A stretch of DNA of 64,000 nucleotides from Chaetorhynchus papuensis (taxonomy: Eukaryota; Chordata; Aves; Passeriformes; Rhipiduridae): NCBI GenBank assembly GCA_013396525.1, contig VWYX01000250.1, positions 919,041 through 983,040 on the forward strand, read 5' to 3'. This document shows, one piece after another, positions 51,400-62,600 of this stretch. How positions within the stretch are numbered: the stretch's first letter is position 1; each line of letters opens with the position of its first letter. The notes beneath the pieces were generated by a model. That model saw only the letters and a list, made by a program, of their open reading frames with translations. It searched no databases and was not told the origin of the DNA. The translations under genes were made by a program, and so were the position numbers.

Positions 51400-52460
51400 C
51401 CAAAGCAGGAGGGAGGGTTTTCTGCTTGTCGGTGCAAGCGCAGGGATGGCAGTGCCGCTTCGTTTTGCGCTCGACTTGCTGGGCCTGATCTTTGGCAACA
51501 CTTTTCTTCTTTTGTGCTCAAGTTTCCCCATTTGTAAAATGGATACAGTGATAATTATCTTTGCCTCACGGGGGTTGTTGTGAAGCTAAAACGAGTTCAT
51601 ATTTGCAAAGCCTTTTGAGAGCCCCAGATGAAAAGTGCTTGTAAAAATCCTGAACCTGGGATTGCCTCCTGGGTTATCTGTTGTAACTGGTTTTCCTGCA
51701 CAAACCTGAACGCTCTGCAGACAGTGCTGGTGTCAGCTGGGAGGATTTTAACCTGGATTGAGGAACAGCTGAGCAGTTCGGTGCCTTCAGCAGGCAAAGC
51801 ACACCTCGGTCCCAAGTCAGCACCTTGGCTGTCCCCTGTCTGGACACGCCACAGCCCGGCCCAGGCTGCTGCCATTCCCCGGGCTCTGGACCTCGCAGCC
51901 CCCGTGGCGCTGGGGACAGCCGGACGGGAGGGCTCCGAGGGTAAGTCGGGGCTGCGAAGCTGGAGCGGTCCCTGCCCTCTACCACACCTACAGCGCCTGG
52001 CCCGGGGCACTTTCCAGTACCTGCCAAGCAGCCCCGCAGCTGGGAGGAGTTTGGCTGCTTCCTGATGCCCTCATTCATCCCAGGCTTTACAGAGATTTGT
52101 TTTCTTTCCCTTTCCTTTATCCCAACACCTTTCTCTCACAACACCCCACAGCTACCTACACATCCTTCTGCTCATCCTTCACCTCTCCACTGTTCCACCT
52201 GGGCCTCAGCTGTGGACAGGCAGACATGACTCCTTGTCCTTTGAACAGCAGTTTTCCTTCTGGCCACCATTAGAGGCTGCCAGAGCTGCCCGGATCGAGC
52301 CGAGCCAGCAGCAGGGGCTGCATACACTGGGAGTTCCAGCACTCGGTTGCTTAGTGGGAATATTTTCCAAAGGAAAGCATCGTTCATGACAGTGGCAGGA
52401 GACGAGACGCAGAGAGACTGAGGATAACTTGGGAGTTAGAGAACGGACGGAGGAATGGAA
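51400..52460. promoter_or_regulatory. CpG-rich intronic patch, candidate internal promoter or enhancer
   Basis: GC content rises sharply against the AT-rich intron. Between about 51845 and 52010 I count 14 CpG dinucleotides, in a stretch of ordinary-looking unique sequence that is not CR1. A textbook splice donor (CGAGG|GTAAGT, GT at 51941-51942) sits on the + strand inside the island. Long overlapping open frames in several frames on both strands (115-145 codons) follow from the GC bias and show no known domain. It could be a promoter for a short transcript starting inside the gene, an enhancer, or just a GC-rich patch. No TATA box seen. Confidence 0.4.
51478..51655 (+). repeat. MIR/CORE-SINE-like relic, plus orientation, well preserved
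   Basis: In order on the + strand: GATCTTTGGCAACACTTTTC, AGTTTCCCCATTTGTAAAATGG, a GATAATTATC segment, GCCTCACGGGGGTTGTTGTG, then CGAGTTCATATTTGCAAAGC and GATGAAAAGTGCTTGTAA. This follows the MIR core and tail as I remember it: CTTGGGCAAGTCAC, CAGTTTCCCCATCTGTAAAATGG, CTACCTCATAGGGTTGTTGT, GTTAATATATGTAAAGCGC. The match runs almost the full length beyond the tRNA head. It lies at the left part of the CpG-rich patch. Confidence 0.8.
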
Positions 52461-52826
52461 AAATGTGGTAAGAGCAAAGGATACTAAAACTGAGGATTGA
52501 GCTGGATGAGAAATATAAAGGGAGAAGAAATGCAGGGTGGGAGAATATTTTGGGAGAGGGGAATAGAAAAAGTAAATATTAGTTCCTTTAGATCTTGCAA
52601 GAGGTTAATAAAGAAAATTTGATACAAGTTTGAGCCTGTTTAAGGGAAGATTTATGGAGCCCCTACCAGTCCCAGCATCCTGCCCACCCTTTGCATGCCC
52701 CCTCCCCTTCCTGCCCTGTCCCGCCTGTGCTTCCCTCTCTGCTTCCTCAGCCAACAACTTCTGCCATGAACTTGCCATCGAACATAGACATTTAAACACA
52801 AGTGTGGGCTGGCTGGGGCTGTCTGA

Positions 52827-52897
52827 CTGGGCATTTGGGCAGTGTCTGGCCAGGCATTCAGGCAGTGGCTGCCAGCTGGGCAGTGTGTTCAGGCATT
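52827..52897. repeat. Short diverged 23 bp tandem repeat
   Basis: Units at 52827-52849 and 52850-52872 match at 17 of 23 positions, and a third rearranged unit (GGGCAGTGTGTTCAGGCATT) follows. It is a small minisatellite-like patch in a GC-rich part of the intron. Confidence 0.55.
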
Positions 52898-54380
52898 ACC
52901 TGGTGGAGCTGCTGGCCCAAGTCTCCTTGCACCTGTGTCTGTGCCACACTGCTGCAAATCTTTTGCTTTTAGTGAAGTCATACTTCATTTGCAGTAAGTT
53001 AAGGTGGGAATCAGGTCTGCTAAGGGAAAAATGGTCTTCTATGTTTAGAGAATTGTTGTGATTTGTCTTTTATACTTGTGTGTCTGGTTCATGTCCAACC
53101 CAGCAGCTTTACCTTGACGTATGTTTGTGTGTTGCTGTCCCAAACTCTGTTTGAAGAGAATGCTAATTATGCAGAGGACATTTTAAAAGGAATAATGTGG
53201 GCAGTGTAAGATCATAAACGCTGTACAAAATTACCACAGGTGTGGCTTACCTAGCAAGAGAGTTAATTTGCCTTGAGTTATTCTGGCCAAGCAATAACTG
53301 AGAGCTTGATGGCACAGAAAATCATTTCATCATTTATGATTTAGAACATCTGTACCTCCAAAATCATTATAAAGTGACAGGATGTCATTCTGCTTTCAGG
53401 TTGTTTGTGGTAAAGAAAAATAAATGATGAAAGAAGAGGTCCTCCTGTTGTAGATGTATTTAAACTTGACTTTTATTCTAGAAGTTTATGCTTGAGTCTT
53501 TGTGCAAATCGAATGGGTGTCAGCTGCTCCTCCCTCAAGCCCATATAGCTACACCCTGTGAGATGAGCTACCATGAGTTAGTAACTACTCCCCATGCTCA
53601 AAGTGTGCGTAAGGAGATGCCGCTCTTCTGGGAGGCATCAGACCAAGTGGGCTTTTGCTTCTCTCCTCACTCCGCATGGGGTTTGTGTGGGAAACATATT
53701 TAACCTCTCTAATCTTTATCAGACACAGAAAAAATTACACTTCTTTGTTGTGTTGGTGTTGGCTCAGCCATCAGATATATGAGAAATTTTAGCTGTGGGG
53801 TTTGTTTTTTTTTTTTTCCCAAAGGTGAGGATTTAGAGAATTACATTTGGAGCTGATTTAGAATTTACTGCCATTTTTAGCACCTGAATATTATTGACCA
53901 TATTGCATTCTGTCTTTATGAGTAGATTTGAAATAATATCAAGTCAATATTGTACCAAATCTCAAAATTAACATTGATTTAGAAATCAATAATGTGACAC
54001 TATTATTATAATCATTTTCATAAGAATTATTATTATTTGAAGCTGAAGTTTCTTAAATTACATGAATGCTCATTGAATGGTATTAGTTTTGACAATCTAG
54101 TAACAAATTCATTCCTATAGCTAAAATTTGTCTTGGATCTCCTTAACAAGTTTTTTTTTGGTGAATCAATAATTTAAAATACAAATACTTAGTGCATTTG
54201 GCACTAGTACATTTTTAAAAGTTTTCAGTGCATGTATCAACATCTTTAAATTACACTGTTTCTTTATTTGGCTTGTAATATGTTAAATAATCCATTTTTT
54301 TTAAGTCTCCCTTGCCCTTGTGATCATTTCTCAGTGGAGTGCTCAGCTGCATCACTGCATAAATTCTGCTATCTACAAAT

Positions 54381-54438
54381 TCCAGGTCTAAAGAATATTA
54401 TACTGAATATATCCAGGACATAAGAATATTACACTGAA
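54381..54438. repeat. 27 bp direct duplication
   Basis: Units at 54381-54407 and 54412-54438 match at 23 of 27 positions (TCCAGG..AAGAATATTA.ACTGAA). The period is 31 bp. It looks like a local replication-slippage duplication. Confidence 0.8.
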
Positions 54439-54860
54439 GCTGAGCAAACATTTTTTTGATACAAAATTATGTCCAAATTGCTTTTAAGTGCCAAAGGGAA
54501 AGAGTAAATCAGGGCTGCCTTCATTCACAAAAGTAGTAGCAAATTACCTTCCAGGGAAACCCACATTCACTGTCCTTTTCTGTCTGGGGAACATGAGGCT
54601 CCAGCTTCCAGAGGAGTAGTCAGACTGGTAAACTGTAGGGGCTGTAAAATCAATGTATTTCATTCTTTCCTCTCAAGGTTGTTTGACTTCCTCAAAGACA
54701 AGTAGAGGTTACTTGGGCCACAGCAACCTTGCAGTGAGCGTGGTGACTTGAAAGCCAGGTAGAGGCTGTGGACCAGGATCTCCTCTTTACGGATGCCCTG
54801 AGCAGTGCTCAGCAGCAATCTTACATGGACCTGCACACATTGCTATGGTTACAGTTCATC

Positions 54861-55142
54861 ACATAGAATCATTGAATGGTTTGGGTAAGAAGGTCCAAAG
54901 ATCCTCTAGTTCCAAGCACCTGCCATGGGCATGGACACCTTCCACTAGACCAGGTGGCTCAGAGCTCCATTCAACCTGGCCTTGAACACTTCCAGGGATG
55001 GGGCATCCACAGCTTCTTTGGGCAACCTGTGCCTCACCATCCTTACAGTAAAGAATTTCTTCCCGATATCTGATCTAAATCTACCCTTCTTCAGTGTAAA
55101 GCCATTACCCCCTAGCCTGTCACTATGTGCTCTTGTAAATTT
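54861..55142 (-). mobile_element. CR1 LINE 3' fragment, minus orientation
   Basis: The + strand begins with the tail ACATAGAATCATTGAATGGT and continues through CCTGCCATGGGCATGGACAC, CTTCCACTAGACCAGGTGGC, GAACACTTCCAGGGATGGGG and GTAAAGAATTTCTTCCCGAT. The minus strand still reads Leu-Pro-Lys-Glu-Ala-Val-Asp-Ala-Pro-Ser-Leu-Glu-Val-Phe, the CR1 ORF2 C-terminus. It is 5'-truncated near 55142 with an intact 3' end, as normal for target-primed insertion. It is one of the better-preserved copies. Confidence 0.95.
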
Positions 55143-56040
55143 CTGTGATGTGTGTAAAGATTCCATCAAGTCAAAGCAGCAGGCAGAATTTCTACCATCT
55201 TGCTATTGAGGATGTTCCCCTGAGTAATGGGAGACTAAGACTGCAGTTTAAGGAGAGCATTATGTTATACAAAGTGCAACAGGTTTAGTGATGGAAACAG
55301 AGGGAATCAAAATGTTTTTCTGAGAGATGACAGTGGATACAGCAGACTGTTGTTTTTATTTTTGTTTCTCTGACTGCCTAATCTTTTAGTTTATTCAATT
55401 TTGTTTTCATTCAGAGCTTATTAGATTTAATTTTTTTTTTTTGCTTGACTGGAAAATTTTTTCAGCGTAAACCAATGTTATTTTTGTCAAGAAAAAAGCA
55501 TCATAAAAAACAACTTTGACCTTAGTTTTCCATTTTATTTCAGAGTTCAGTTGTAAATCTGTAGGTGTTACAGCCAAGAGGCATTCAGATATATAGAAAG
55601 ATGGGTGGATTTTAATCTCTGAAATTAAATTAGCGTTACCAGTAGTTCAGCTCTATGCCTTTGGCTTGAAGAGCTTGTCTAGCAAGGTGTTTTAGGATGA
55701 AAAATCATGTGTCATATGTAGAAGATTAGGATGACCAGAGAACCTATGTTTGCTCTCCTAACAAAAGGATCTGAGGACATCAAATGAAACTAATAAGCAG
55801 CAGGTTGAAATAACCACAAGGAGAATTTTTTAAGTGGTAGCAAAGCTGTGAGATTCATTGATTAAAAAACACTGGGGATGTTGAGTTTACATGAGTTTTG
55901 AAAACTGTTAAATTTGTGTAAGAAGAATTTATCCAGGGATATTAAATGGAAAAAAGAAAAAAAGTGGGTTTTGCTCAGGAAAGTCCAGTAGCTGAAAATG
56001 TATTCTGGGTAAAAAATGTGTTAATATTTTTCCTTTACCA
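55143..56040. other. Intronic stretch, nothing recognised
   Basis: AT-rich sequence with short poly-T runs (for example 55431-55443). No exon or repeat family identified. Confidence 0.6.
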
Positions 56041-56105
56041 TCTGCTATAGGCCACAGTTGGAAAGAAACCCCAGGCTAGATGGACCTCTGGTCTGGTTGA
56101 TCACT
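56041..56105 (+). repeat. Possible ancient CR1/L3-type 3' end
   Basis: AGGCTAGATGGACCTCTGGT after a GGCCACAGTTGG segment resembles the tail theme GGGCTAGATGGACCTTTGGT, which I remember from old sauropsid CR1 families. The match is short. The 160-codon + frame starting at 56058 overlaps it and shows no domain, so I do not call it a gene. Confidence 0.4.
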
Positions 56106-56764
56106 TCATATAGCTTTCATCATTTAGATGAGCAAACACCTTACTCCACTCACTTCAGCTCCAAGTTTCCCTATAGTGGGATCATTCTGACCACAGGAGC
56201 AGCACTGTTTCCATTAGGCCAAGGGCTGGATTGCTGTGTGAGCCCCTGGGTCCTTGGCAGGGATGTGGTCACAGTAGGTTCAGCAGGGCAGCTCCAGTGC
56301 AGGTCTCCTTTTTGGCTGTCTTGTCCTGCTGCCTCCATGTGTGCCTGCAGCAATCCTGCTGCCAAGGTTTCAATCTGTTGCTCAGGGTTTTGCACTAAAG
56401 GTTTGCGACTGCTCTCTTTTCTATTTCTGTTCCTGTTGGGAGCCACTAATGGTCCCCTCTTGAAATCAATCACTGCGTGTCAGGATGTGCTGGAGCTCAA
56501 GGTAGTGCTGAATGAGCTCAGCCTTGCAGAGCTGCATTAATATGGCCATTTACCTGTGGTAATTGGCTATGGATGTGTGGAAGATATTGATCCAGTTGGA
56601 TTTCTACACTAGAGCTACTCTGTCAGTGTCTGAGCTGGCTTGGATGTCTCTGCATGGGATTTCACTGTGCCAGTTTTGATGTAATATGAGCTGTCTTTGG
56701 GGTCAGCTTTTAGATATTAGCTCAGGGAATATTTTCAGCCAAGATGTGTATATTTATTTATATT

Positions 56765-56802
<38 letters not shown>

Positions 56803-59800
56803 TACACATATACTCCCAAAACCAACATCCTGTGATAAAGACATTCCACCATTCCACCTAAAAGGACAAAAGGATCTCTTTGGGGTGGAAGAAAGGGTTA
56901 ACTCAGAGAGAGCCCCACCTTTGCCCAGGAAGTTCTCAGAAACAGAGTAGAATGCAGAAAGGATCCAAAGTCCTTTAAACAATAAATAAACTGCTTTTTA
57001 GCCAAGTTTGTGTCTGGAGTGAAGTCTTACAGCTGAGTTTAAGGCCTTTAAGAAAAAAAAAAGAGACATTAAAAAAAAGGAAATGCTGATGCATCCTCTA
57101 TTGAAACTGTGTGAATAGGAACATATTCAAGCTTCTAAATATATTTTCTTCTAAGAGTCTAAAGGCTGCAGGGACTTTTCCATTCCTAATTATATAGTGC
57201 GGTATGCCGTCTGTTTCTGACTTACAACTTCAAAAATAGAATTTAGAGTCGTAAATGAAACACAAGGAGAGGGATAAAGAGACACCGTGTATGATAAGGA
57301 AGTGCTCTGGTAATATTTTTATTGATGTTGTAGCCAGTCACTTGGGTTTTAAATTCAATGACTGTTATGCAAACCCTTTAATACACTGGCATTTCATTAA
57401 GAGGCTGTTTAAAAAAGAATCTGTGGGTAACTAAAGCAGCAGCAAAGGACAATCAATGTAAATGTCTTGTGACAGTTCTGTGGCTGTGCTGGTTGTGTCT
57501 CAGGTCTCAGAAAGGTCATGTCTCTAACAGGGTATGGAAACACAGTCATTTCAGGCAATAACACATTCTGAAATCCAGAAGTATTTCCTGAAATCTGACT
57601 TATTCCCTGGTGATTCTAGCTCCGGTCTCTCTTCTGGAAGTGAAATAAAGCTTAAAGTCCTCTGGTGGGACACCTGCACATCACGGTGGTAGGACCTATA
57701 ACCCCCTGGAGGTGATCTGAAATTCTTGACTGCATTGCAGTAGGCACTTCTACCTCCAAAACCATCACTGGCCTCCTGGTAAACAAAGGGGGAACTTCAT
57801 TTGTCCTTTTTTATTCATCATGCATACTTTGGGAGGACAAGAAGTAGGACTTAATGCTAGCATGTCCCTGGATGTGGGAATGAGAAAAATGAGTGGGACT
57901 GCACGGATCTGGAGGGAGTGAGCTGGATCCACATGGGCAGGCTTTTGCTGATGCTCTTCCATGTCTTTCGCCTTCTGTCATTTAGGCAGGAATACACTAG
58001 AGATCACTTTCACTTGGAAGGTAAGTGGCTATTTTCTATGCCCAAAATACTGGAAAAAAAAAAATCAAATGAACTGTGGGGGTAACCAACACAATTTCAG
58101 GTCCCCCTCCAAAACCTTATGGGGTTTGGAGGCTGTGGGCTGAAGGCAGGTGGTGTGCTATAGAGCAGACTGGGTTTCCATTATGTTGTAGTAAATATTG
58201 CACTCATACTTAAATGAGAAACATTTTATAAGATTTTTTTTTTTTTTATTTCAGTCTCTGGGATGGTAAACATTCCAGTTGCTGATATGAGTTGTGAGGC
58301 TGCAGAACCACTGCACTAGACTTGAGCAAGCACACCCTGCTTTTCGGCAAGACTTGTTAGCTCAGCCATCCACCAGCCTTTGGGCCAACACGCTGAAACT
58401 GGTTTGCCAGTGCAGGGGGAGAAACCATCTGCCTGGGTGTATCTCCTTAGGGAAATGCTGTGCAAGAGTTTAGTTCCTGTCTTTGCTCTCACACACAACG
58501 CACAGACACACACAGAGCTGCCTTTGTGCATGGTTGAGGTGCTTGCCTTTCAACTCTCGCTTCTGAAGACTTGTTGCAAGGGCGAGTGCAGCCAGGAACA
58601 GGCAGGGAACTGCTTTGTTTGGTTATCCAGTGTTTAGGCTGAGTATGCCTGGGGGCTGCAATGAGGGCTAGTCCCTGTTTGAGATGAGCCACGAAGGTGT
58701 AGGCTCTCCTCTGGAAAGCTTATTTAGACTGTAAACAGGAGACAAAGGAAGCGGGATGTGGCTGAGGTTTTAATCCTGCATTTGTAGACTATGAAAAAAG
58801 AACCTGGTGGATGTTGCACACAAAGAGTTGGGATGGCACGAGGCCAACATTATTGGGGAAAAGCTTATATTTTATTGAATTTGTTTCATTGCAATAGATT
58901 AATGCCATTGATTCAGAGGCTTGAAGGATGATGCTCTTCTCTCAGAAATGAAACACCGTGGGTTTAGTCCTTATTTATTTTCCTCAGAACTAAAGATAAT
59001 TCTCTTCTTGCTAGAAGCATAGGTTAGATTCAATTCTTCAGATAGTGCCTTCATGTTAAATACAGCTGGGTTGCCATTTTATTGCACCAATATTTGCACG
59101 TATTTTAAAATCAAAATCAATCCTGTGATTTCAAATTTTTATTAAGTTCAGTTTTAATTCTGCTGTGTCATTCGTAAGTTACAATCCCCCCCAGTCATAA
59201 CCTTTATCAAGTAGTATTTTCAGCAGTAGCCATGAGATATTTGGAAGTTCATTATAAATCACATACATGTCAAATTTTGAGTTAGGACTGGCTTTTGCCT
59301 TCATCAGATATTTTCATAAGCACTAGTTCCCCTCCAGCTTCCAGAAACAGACAGGAATTTTCTTTCACTGATAAGTTTAATCTCTTTATTTTTGAAATAG
59401 ACATAGAAATAATTTTACACTACTTTATAATATCAGGAAGGGGTCTAAGAGTATGCATGAATTTGCTACAGAAATTGGATCGTGTCTCTAAGGATCATTA
59501 TGCATAAGGAAACTACACCCTAAGGTGCATACATGTCATGGGCATTTAGTGTTAGCTCTGTATCCTGTGATTTTAAAGACAAATCTGAAGACTGCTGTAG
59601 TAAATGTGATATCTTTTATTCTGAATTTGTAGTGGAAATTAAACATAAATATTATTCCTCTTGGAAGGAAGTTATATGAGCCGGTATCAATATGTACATT
59701 TTTTACCCCATGTGCTGTAAATTCTAGCTATTATGGGATAGGAAGGGTGTGTATAGTATTTTAAAAAAAGGCAAAGTAGGGGAGGGTTATCCTTCTCTAA

Positions 59801-61077
59801 GTAATGGACTAGACTTATTCTGTTAAGGTCAGATAATGTAATTATAATTATTTGCTGACCTCTTGAAAAAAAGATAATAATCCTTTCAGCTTGAGAATCT
59901 TATGTTCTTGCATAAAGTACTGTGCTCTTGTGAGTTCTGGAAGAAAGAAAATATCAACAGTTTTGTAGGGAAACTTTGGCTATAAAGGTTAGACAAAGCA
60001 GGAGCAAAGGAATAAAGAGAAACTTTAGTGTTACTTTGTCTTGTAGCCTATGGGATATCTCAATAGGGATATATGGAGGTATATATCTATCTGATATATT
60101 CCATAGCTTTGCACTCATTCTCCCATAGTAACTATTTTTACCTTGATTTCTATGCTCCGACTAAAGAATAAATAAAGCCCATATCAATTTGAGTTTTTCT
60201 GAGGAGGCAACTAAAAAAAAAAACCAGCTTTGGTTAGAAAGAATCCATTAATGTTGGCCATTCTGCAGTGGAAGGCATGGTAACTCTACTTTTGAAAAAC
60301 AGGGTTGTCCCATTAATGCCAGTTAGCCTGGAGGTGGCTAGATGATTACTAAGACCTGTGGATTACTGCAGGATTTAGTGCCATGGTTTTGATCCACGGA
60401 GTACAGATTATTCCCTTGTTCTTGAGTCTATAGTTGGTTTCAGCTAGCTTTGTTACGGAGCTGCAAGTGGGCTAATGTGTGTTGGCAGGACCATTTGGTC
60501 TTCTGGGGCGCTTAGCTGCCACACTATGCTGCTTTGGGTTTCCCTCCAGGGCACCATATTGCACAGAACAAGGGAACAGAATGATCATTACCAGTTGTCA
60601 CCTACTATATGTCCAGTAAGTGCCTAAGGATTGTACTCATCTTGTTTACTTACAAGTTGACTGAAGCGTTTAGCAGCTTCTCAAGGATGTCTGCACAGCT
60701 TCTTGAAAACAGAAAAATCAAGCTCACATGAATATAGTGAAGTTTAAACCCTTAAAAACAGGGGGTTTTCCCTTAGTACAAGCCCTTATTTGCTTTGAAG
60801 GTAGCAACAACTATCAGTAAACCTGAGTCCCTGACCTTCTCCCTTAACAAAGGATGTCTCATATTTCTTCCATCAGTTGTAACCATTTTGGATGTGTTCT
60901 ATATTTAACTATCTAGGGTCTTTCATATCAGATTTATACTCCAAAAGTCTGGGAGAATATGTTCATTATGTAAAAGAACTTAGATGAGCTAGTGTGCCAT
61001 GTGAAAAGCTGCCTAACTCATTCTAATTTGTTACCTAATGTGGGGATTCTACAGACTTAAATAAATTTAAATGTGTG
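56106..61077. other. Intronic stretch, no recognised gene
   Basis: Mixed-composition intron with the microsatellite at 56747, poly-A/T tracts (57053-57063, 58051-58063 and 58234-58247) and a GC-balanced block at 58310-58690 without identifiable content. No exon or CR1 recognised. Confidence 0.55.
56747..56812. repeat. Compound TA/CA microsatellite
   Basis: TATTTA units lead into about nine TA units (56766-56784), then a CA run to about 56802, and ACATATA. Likely length-polymorphic. Open frames across it (Tyr-Ile and Thr-His repeats) are artefacts. Confidence 0.95.
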
Positions 61078-61380
61078 CATAATATTTGGGAGCAGCCTTG
61101 AGAAGAACAACTTGGGATACTGAGGAATGAGAAGCTCAACATGACCTGGCAATGTGCACTGGCAGCCTGAAAAGCCAAACCTGTCCTGGGCTGCATCCAA
61201 AGCAGCGTGGGCAGCAGGGGAAGAGAGGAGATTCTGCACCTCTACTCTGTCCTTGTGAGGCCCCCCCTGGAGCATCCAGCTCTGGGGACTTCTAATAAAA
61301 GACTTGGAGCGAGTACAGAGAAGGGCAATAAAGATGTATGAGGTCCCTCCCAACCCAAACCTTGCTCTGATTATATGACA
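61078..61380 (+). mobile_element. CR1 LINE fragment with internal deletion, plus orientation
   Basis: The CR1 body phrases CAACATGACCTGGCAATGTG, CCTGGGCTGCATCCAAAGCA, GCGTGGGCAGCAGG and GGAGCATCCAGCTCTGGGGA run up to AAAGATGTATGAG. The sequence then jumps directly to the 3' tail GGTCCCTCCCAACCCAAACC. Several hundred bases of ORF2 end and 3' UTR are missing between, so it is an internally deleted copy. Confidence 0.9.
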
Positions 61381-61837
61381 GTACAACAACTGTATGTATT
61401 GGTGAAACTGCTAGGATCTCTTCTGTTGGACTTGTATTGTGCTATCTTTGATTATGAGGCAGACCTTCTCCTTGGCATAGGTCTGTAAGGATCTGAAACT
61501 AACTTACAGGTATAGTGCCTATCCACCAATAAATGGGAAAAGAAATCACAAAAATAAAATTTTGTCATATTCTAGTCATGTGAATATAAAGCCAGGAAAA
61601 TACACTGGGGAGTTGTTTGCAAGGGCAGAATAATATTATCCCTAAGGGGTAAAACCATGCACTTAATAATCTGAAAGAATTTTCTTAAACTGGGTTTACT
61701 GACAGTTTTTGCTATTATCCTTTTAAGTTTATATTGTTGCAGCATGTGCATGTCAGTTCTTGAATATTGTATTTATATATTAAAAATGAAAAATTAACCT
61801 CCTTGTGAGGGAGAAAAAAGCCTACAGGTGTGGAAAG
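61381..61837. other. Intronic stretch between CR1 copies
   Basis: AT-rich sequence; nothing recognised. Confidence 0.6.
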
Positions 61838-61970
61838 GCATAGAATCATAGTAGCATAGTTTGGTTTAGGTTGGAAGGGACCTTAAAGATCCTTTAGTTC
61901 CATCATTCCCAGCCTTAGGCAGTGTCACTTCCCAGTAGACCGGGTTGGTTAAAGCCCCTCCCAGCCATGA
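61838..61970 (-). mobile_element. CR1 LINE 3'-end fragment, minus orientation
   Basis: CATAGAATCATAGTAGCATA is followed by GGTTTAGGTTGGAAGGGACC, TTAAAGATCCTTTAGTTCCA and CTTCCCAGTAGACCGGGTTG, the reverse-complement CR1 tail and 3' UTR. About 130 bp, 5'-truncated. It lies 460 bp after the plus-oriented copy at 61078. Confidence 0.9.
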
Positions 61971-62524
61971 AAACTTGTGGCATTGGAGCATACCACCAAA
62001 CCTGACCATTGAATGACATCTGGAAACTTTGTGATATAGTACTTTTCTCAGAAGGGAACTATTGACTCTGTGTCCTTTCCAAGTTTGGCCAGTTTAAAAT
62101 AACTGCGGTTTTTGTCATATTGATTTGGCTTCATTTTAAACAAAAGCAGCAGCACAAGAACATGGCAAAAACCATCCTAAATTCTCAGAGTTCTCATAAA
62201 CTTAGTTAAAGCTTCATACTCCCTCCATGTGCTAAGACTCCTGATCAATACTCAGCTCAAGTGTTCTTTTGCTGTAAAGTGTAACATTTGATCGTTGATT
62301 TTTATGTATAGAAACATAGCAGAAATGGGAATATTTTTAGCAACCCATATTTGCTTTGCTGATTGTCCTTTCAGACATGCAAGAGAACACATTCGTTTAC
62401 AATATACCTTTTTCTTCTACCAAGTACTTAGAGGCATCTCACAACAAATGTACTCCACAAGAGCAGTAGAGTCTCAATCTTGTTCTTTGGAATTTGCTCT
62501 TTTCACTTGTCCTCATTTGCAAAG
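61971..62524. other. Intronic stretch, nothing recognised
   Basis: Unique AT-rich sequence between a CR1 end and a SINE-like relic. A 97-codon + frame (62295-62588) has no recognised domain. Confidence 0.55.
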
Positions 62525-62600
62525 AAAGGATGGCCCAGTAGTTAAGTCATTAGCCTGCTGCTTTGGAGATGAATTTTACTGCTCTTAAGTTGTAGATTTC
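62525..62600 (+). repeat. Putative tRNA-derived SINE head (MIR/CORE-SINE type)
   Basis: AAGGATGGCCCAGTAGTTAAGT with CATTAGCCTGCTGCTTTGGA resembles the tRNA-like head of amniote CORE-SINEs (theme TGGCCTAGTGGTTAAGTCAC), including the A-box-like part. A weak B-box-like stretch follows. It resembles the copy at 30088 in wording. It is not a functional tRNA: there is no cloverleaf. Confidence 0.5.

Larger units (their letters stand above)
52461..54860. other. Intronic stretch, no recognised gene
   Basis: GC-rich until about 53000, AT-rich after. A + frame of 143 codons (52630-53061) owes its length to GC bias and has no recognised domain. A 27 bp direct duplication lies at 54381-54438 and a poly-T tract at 53805-53817. 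Confidence 0.55.

Noticed and set aside
51162..52078. Overlapping frames of 115-145 codons on both strands as possible genes
   Set aside because: Open in many frames at once because of high GC and few stop codons. No domain or homology recognised, so only the CpG-rich patch itself is reported.
56058..56540. 160-codon + frame as a gene
   Set aside because: It starts inside an old CR1-like tail, has no known domain and no clear splice sites. The Leu/Phe-rich stretch near its end is short and not convincing as a membrane segment.
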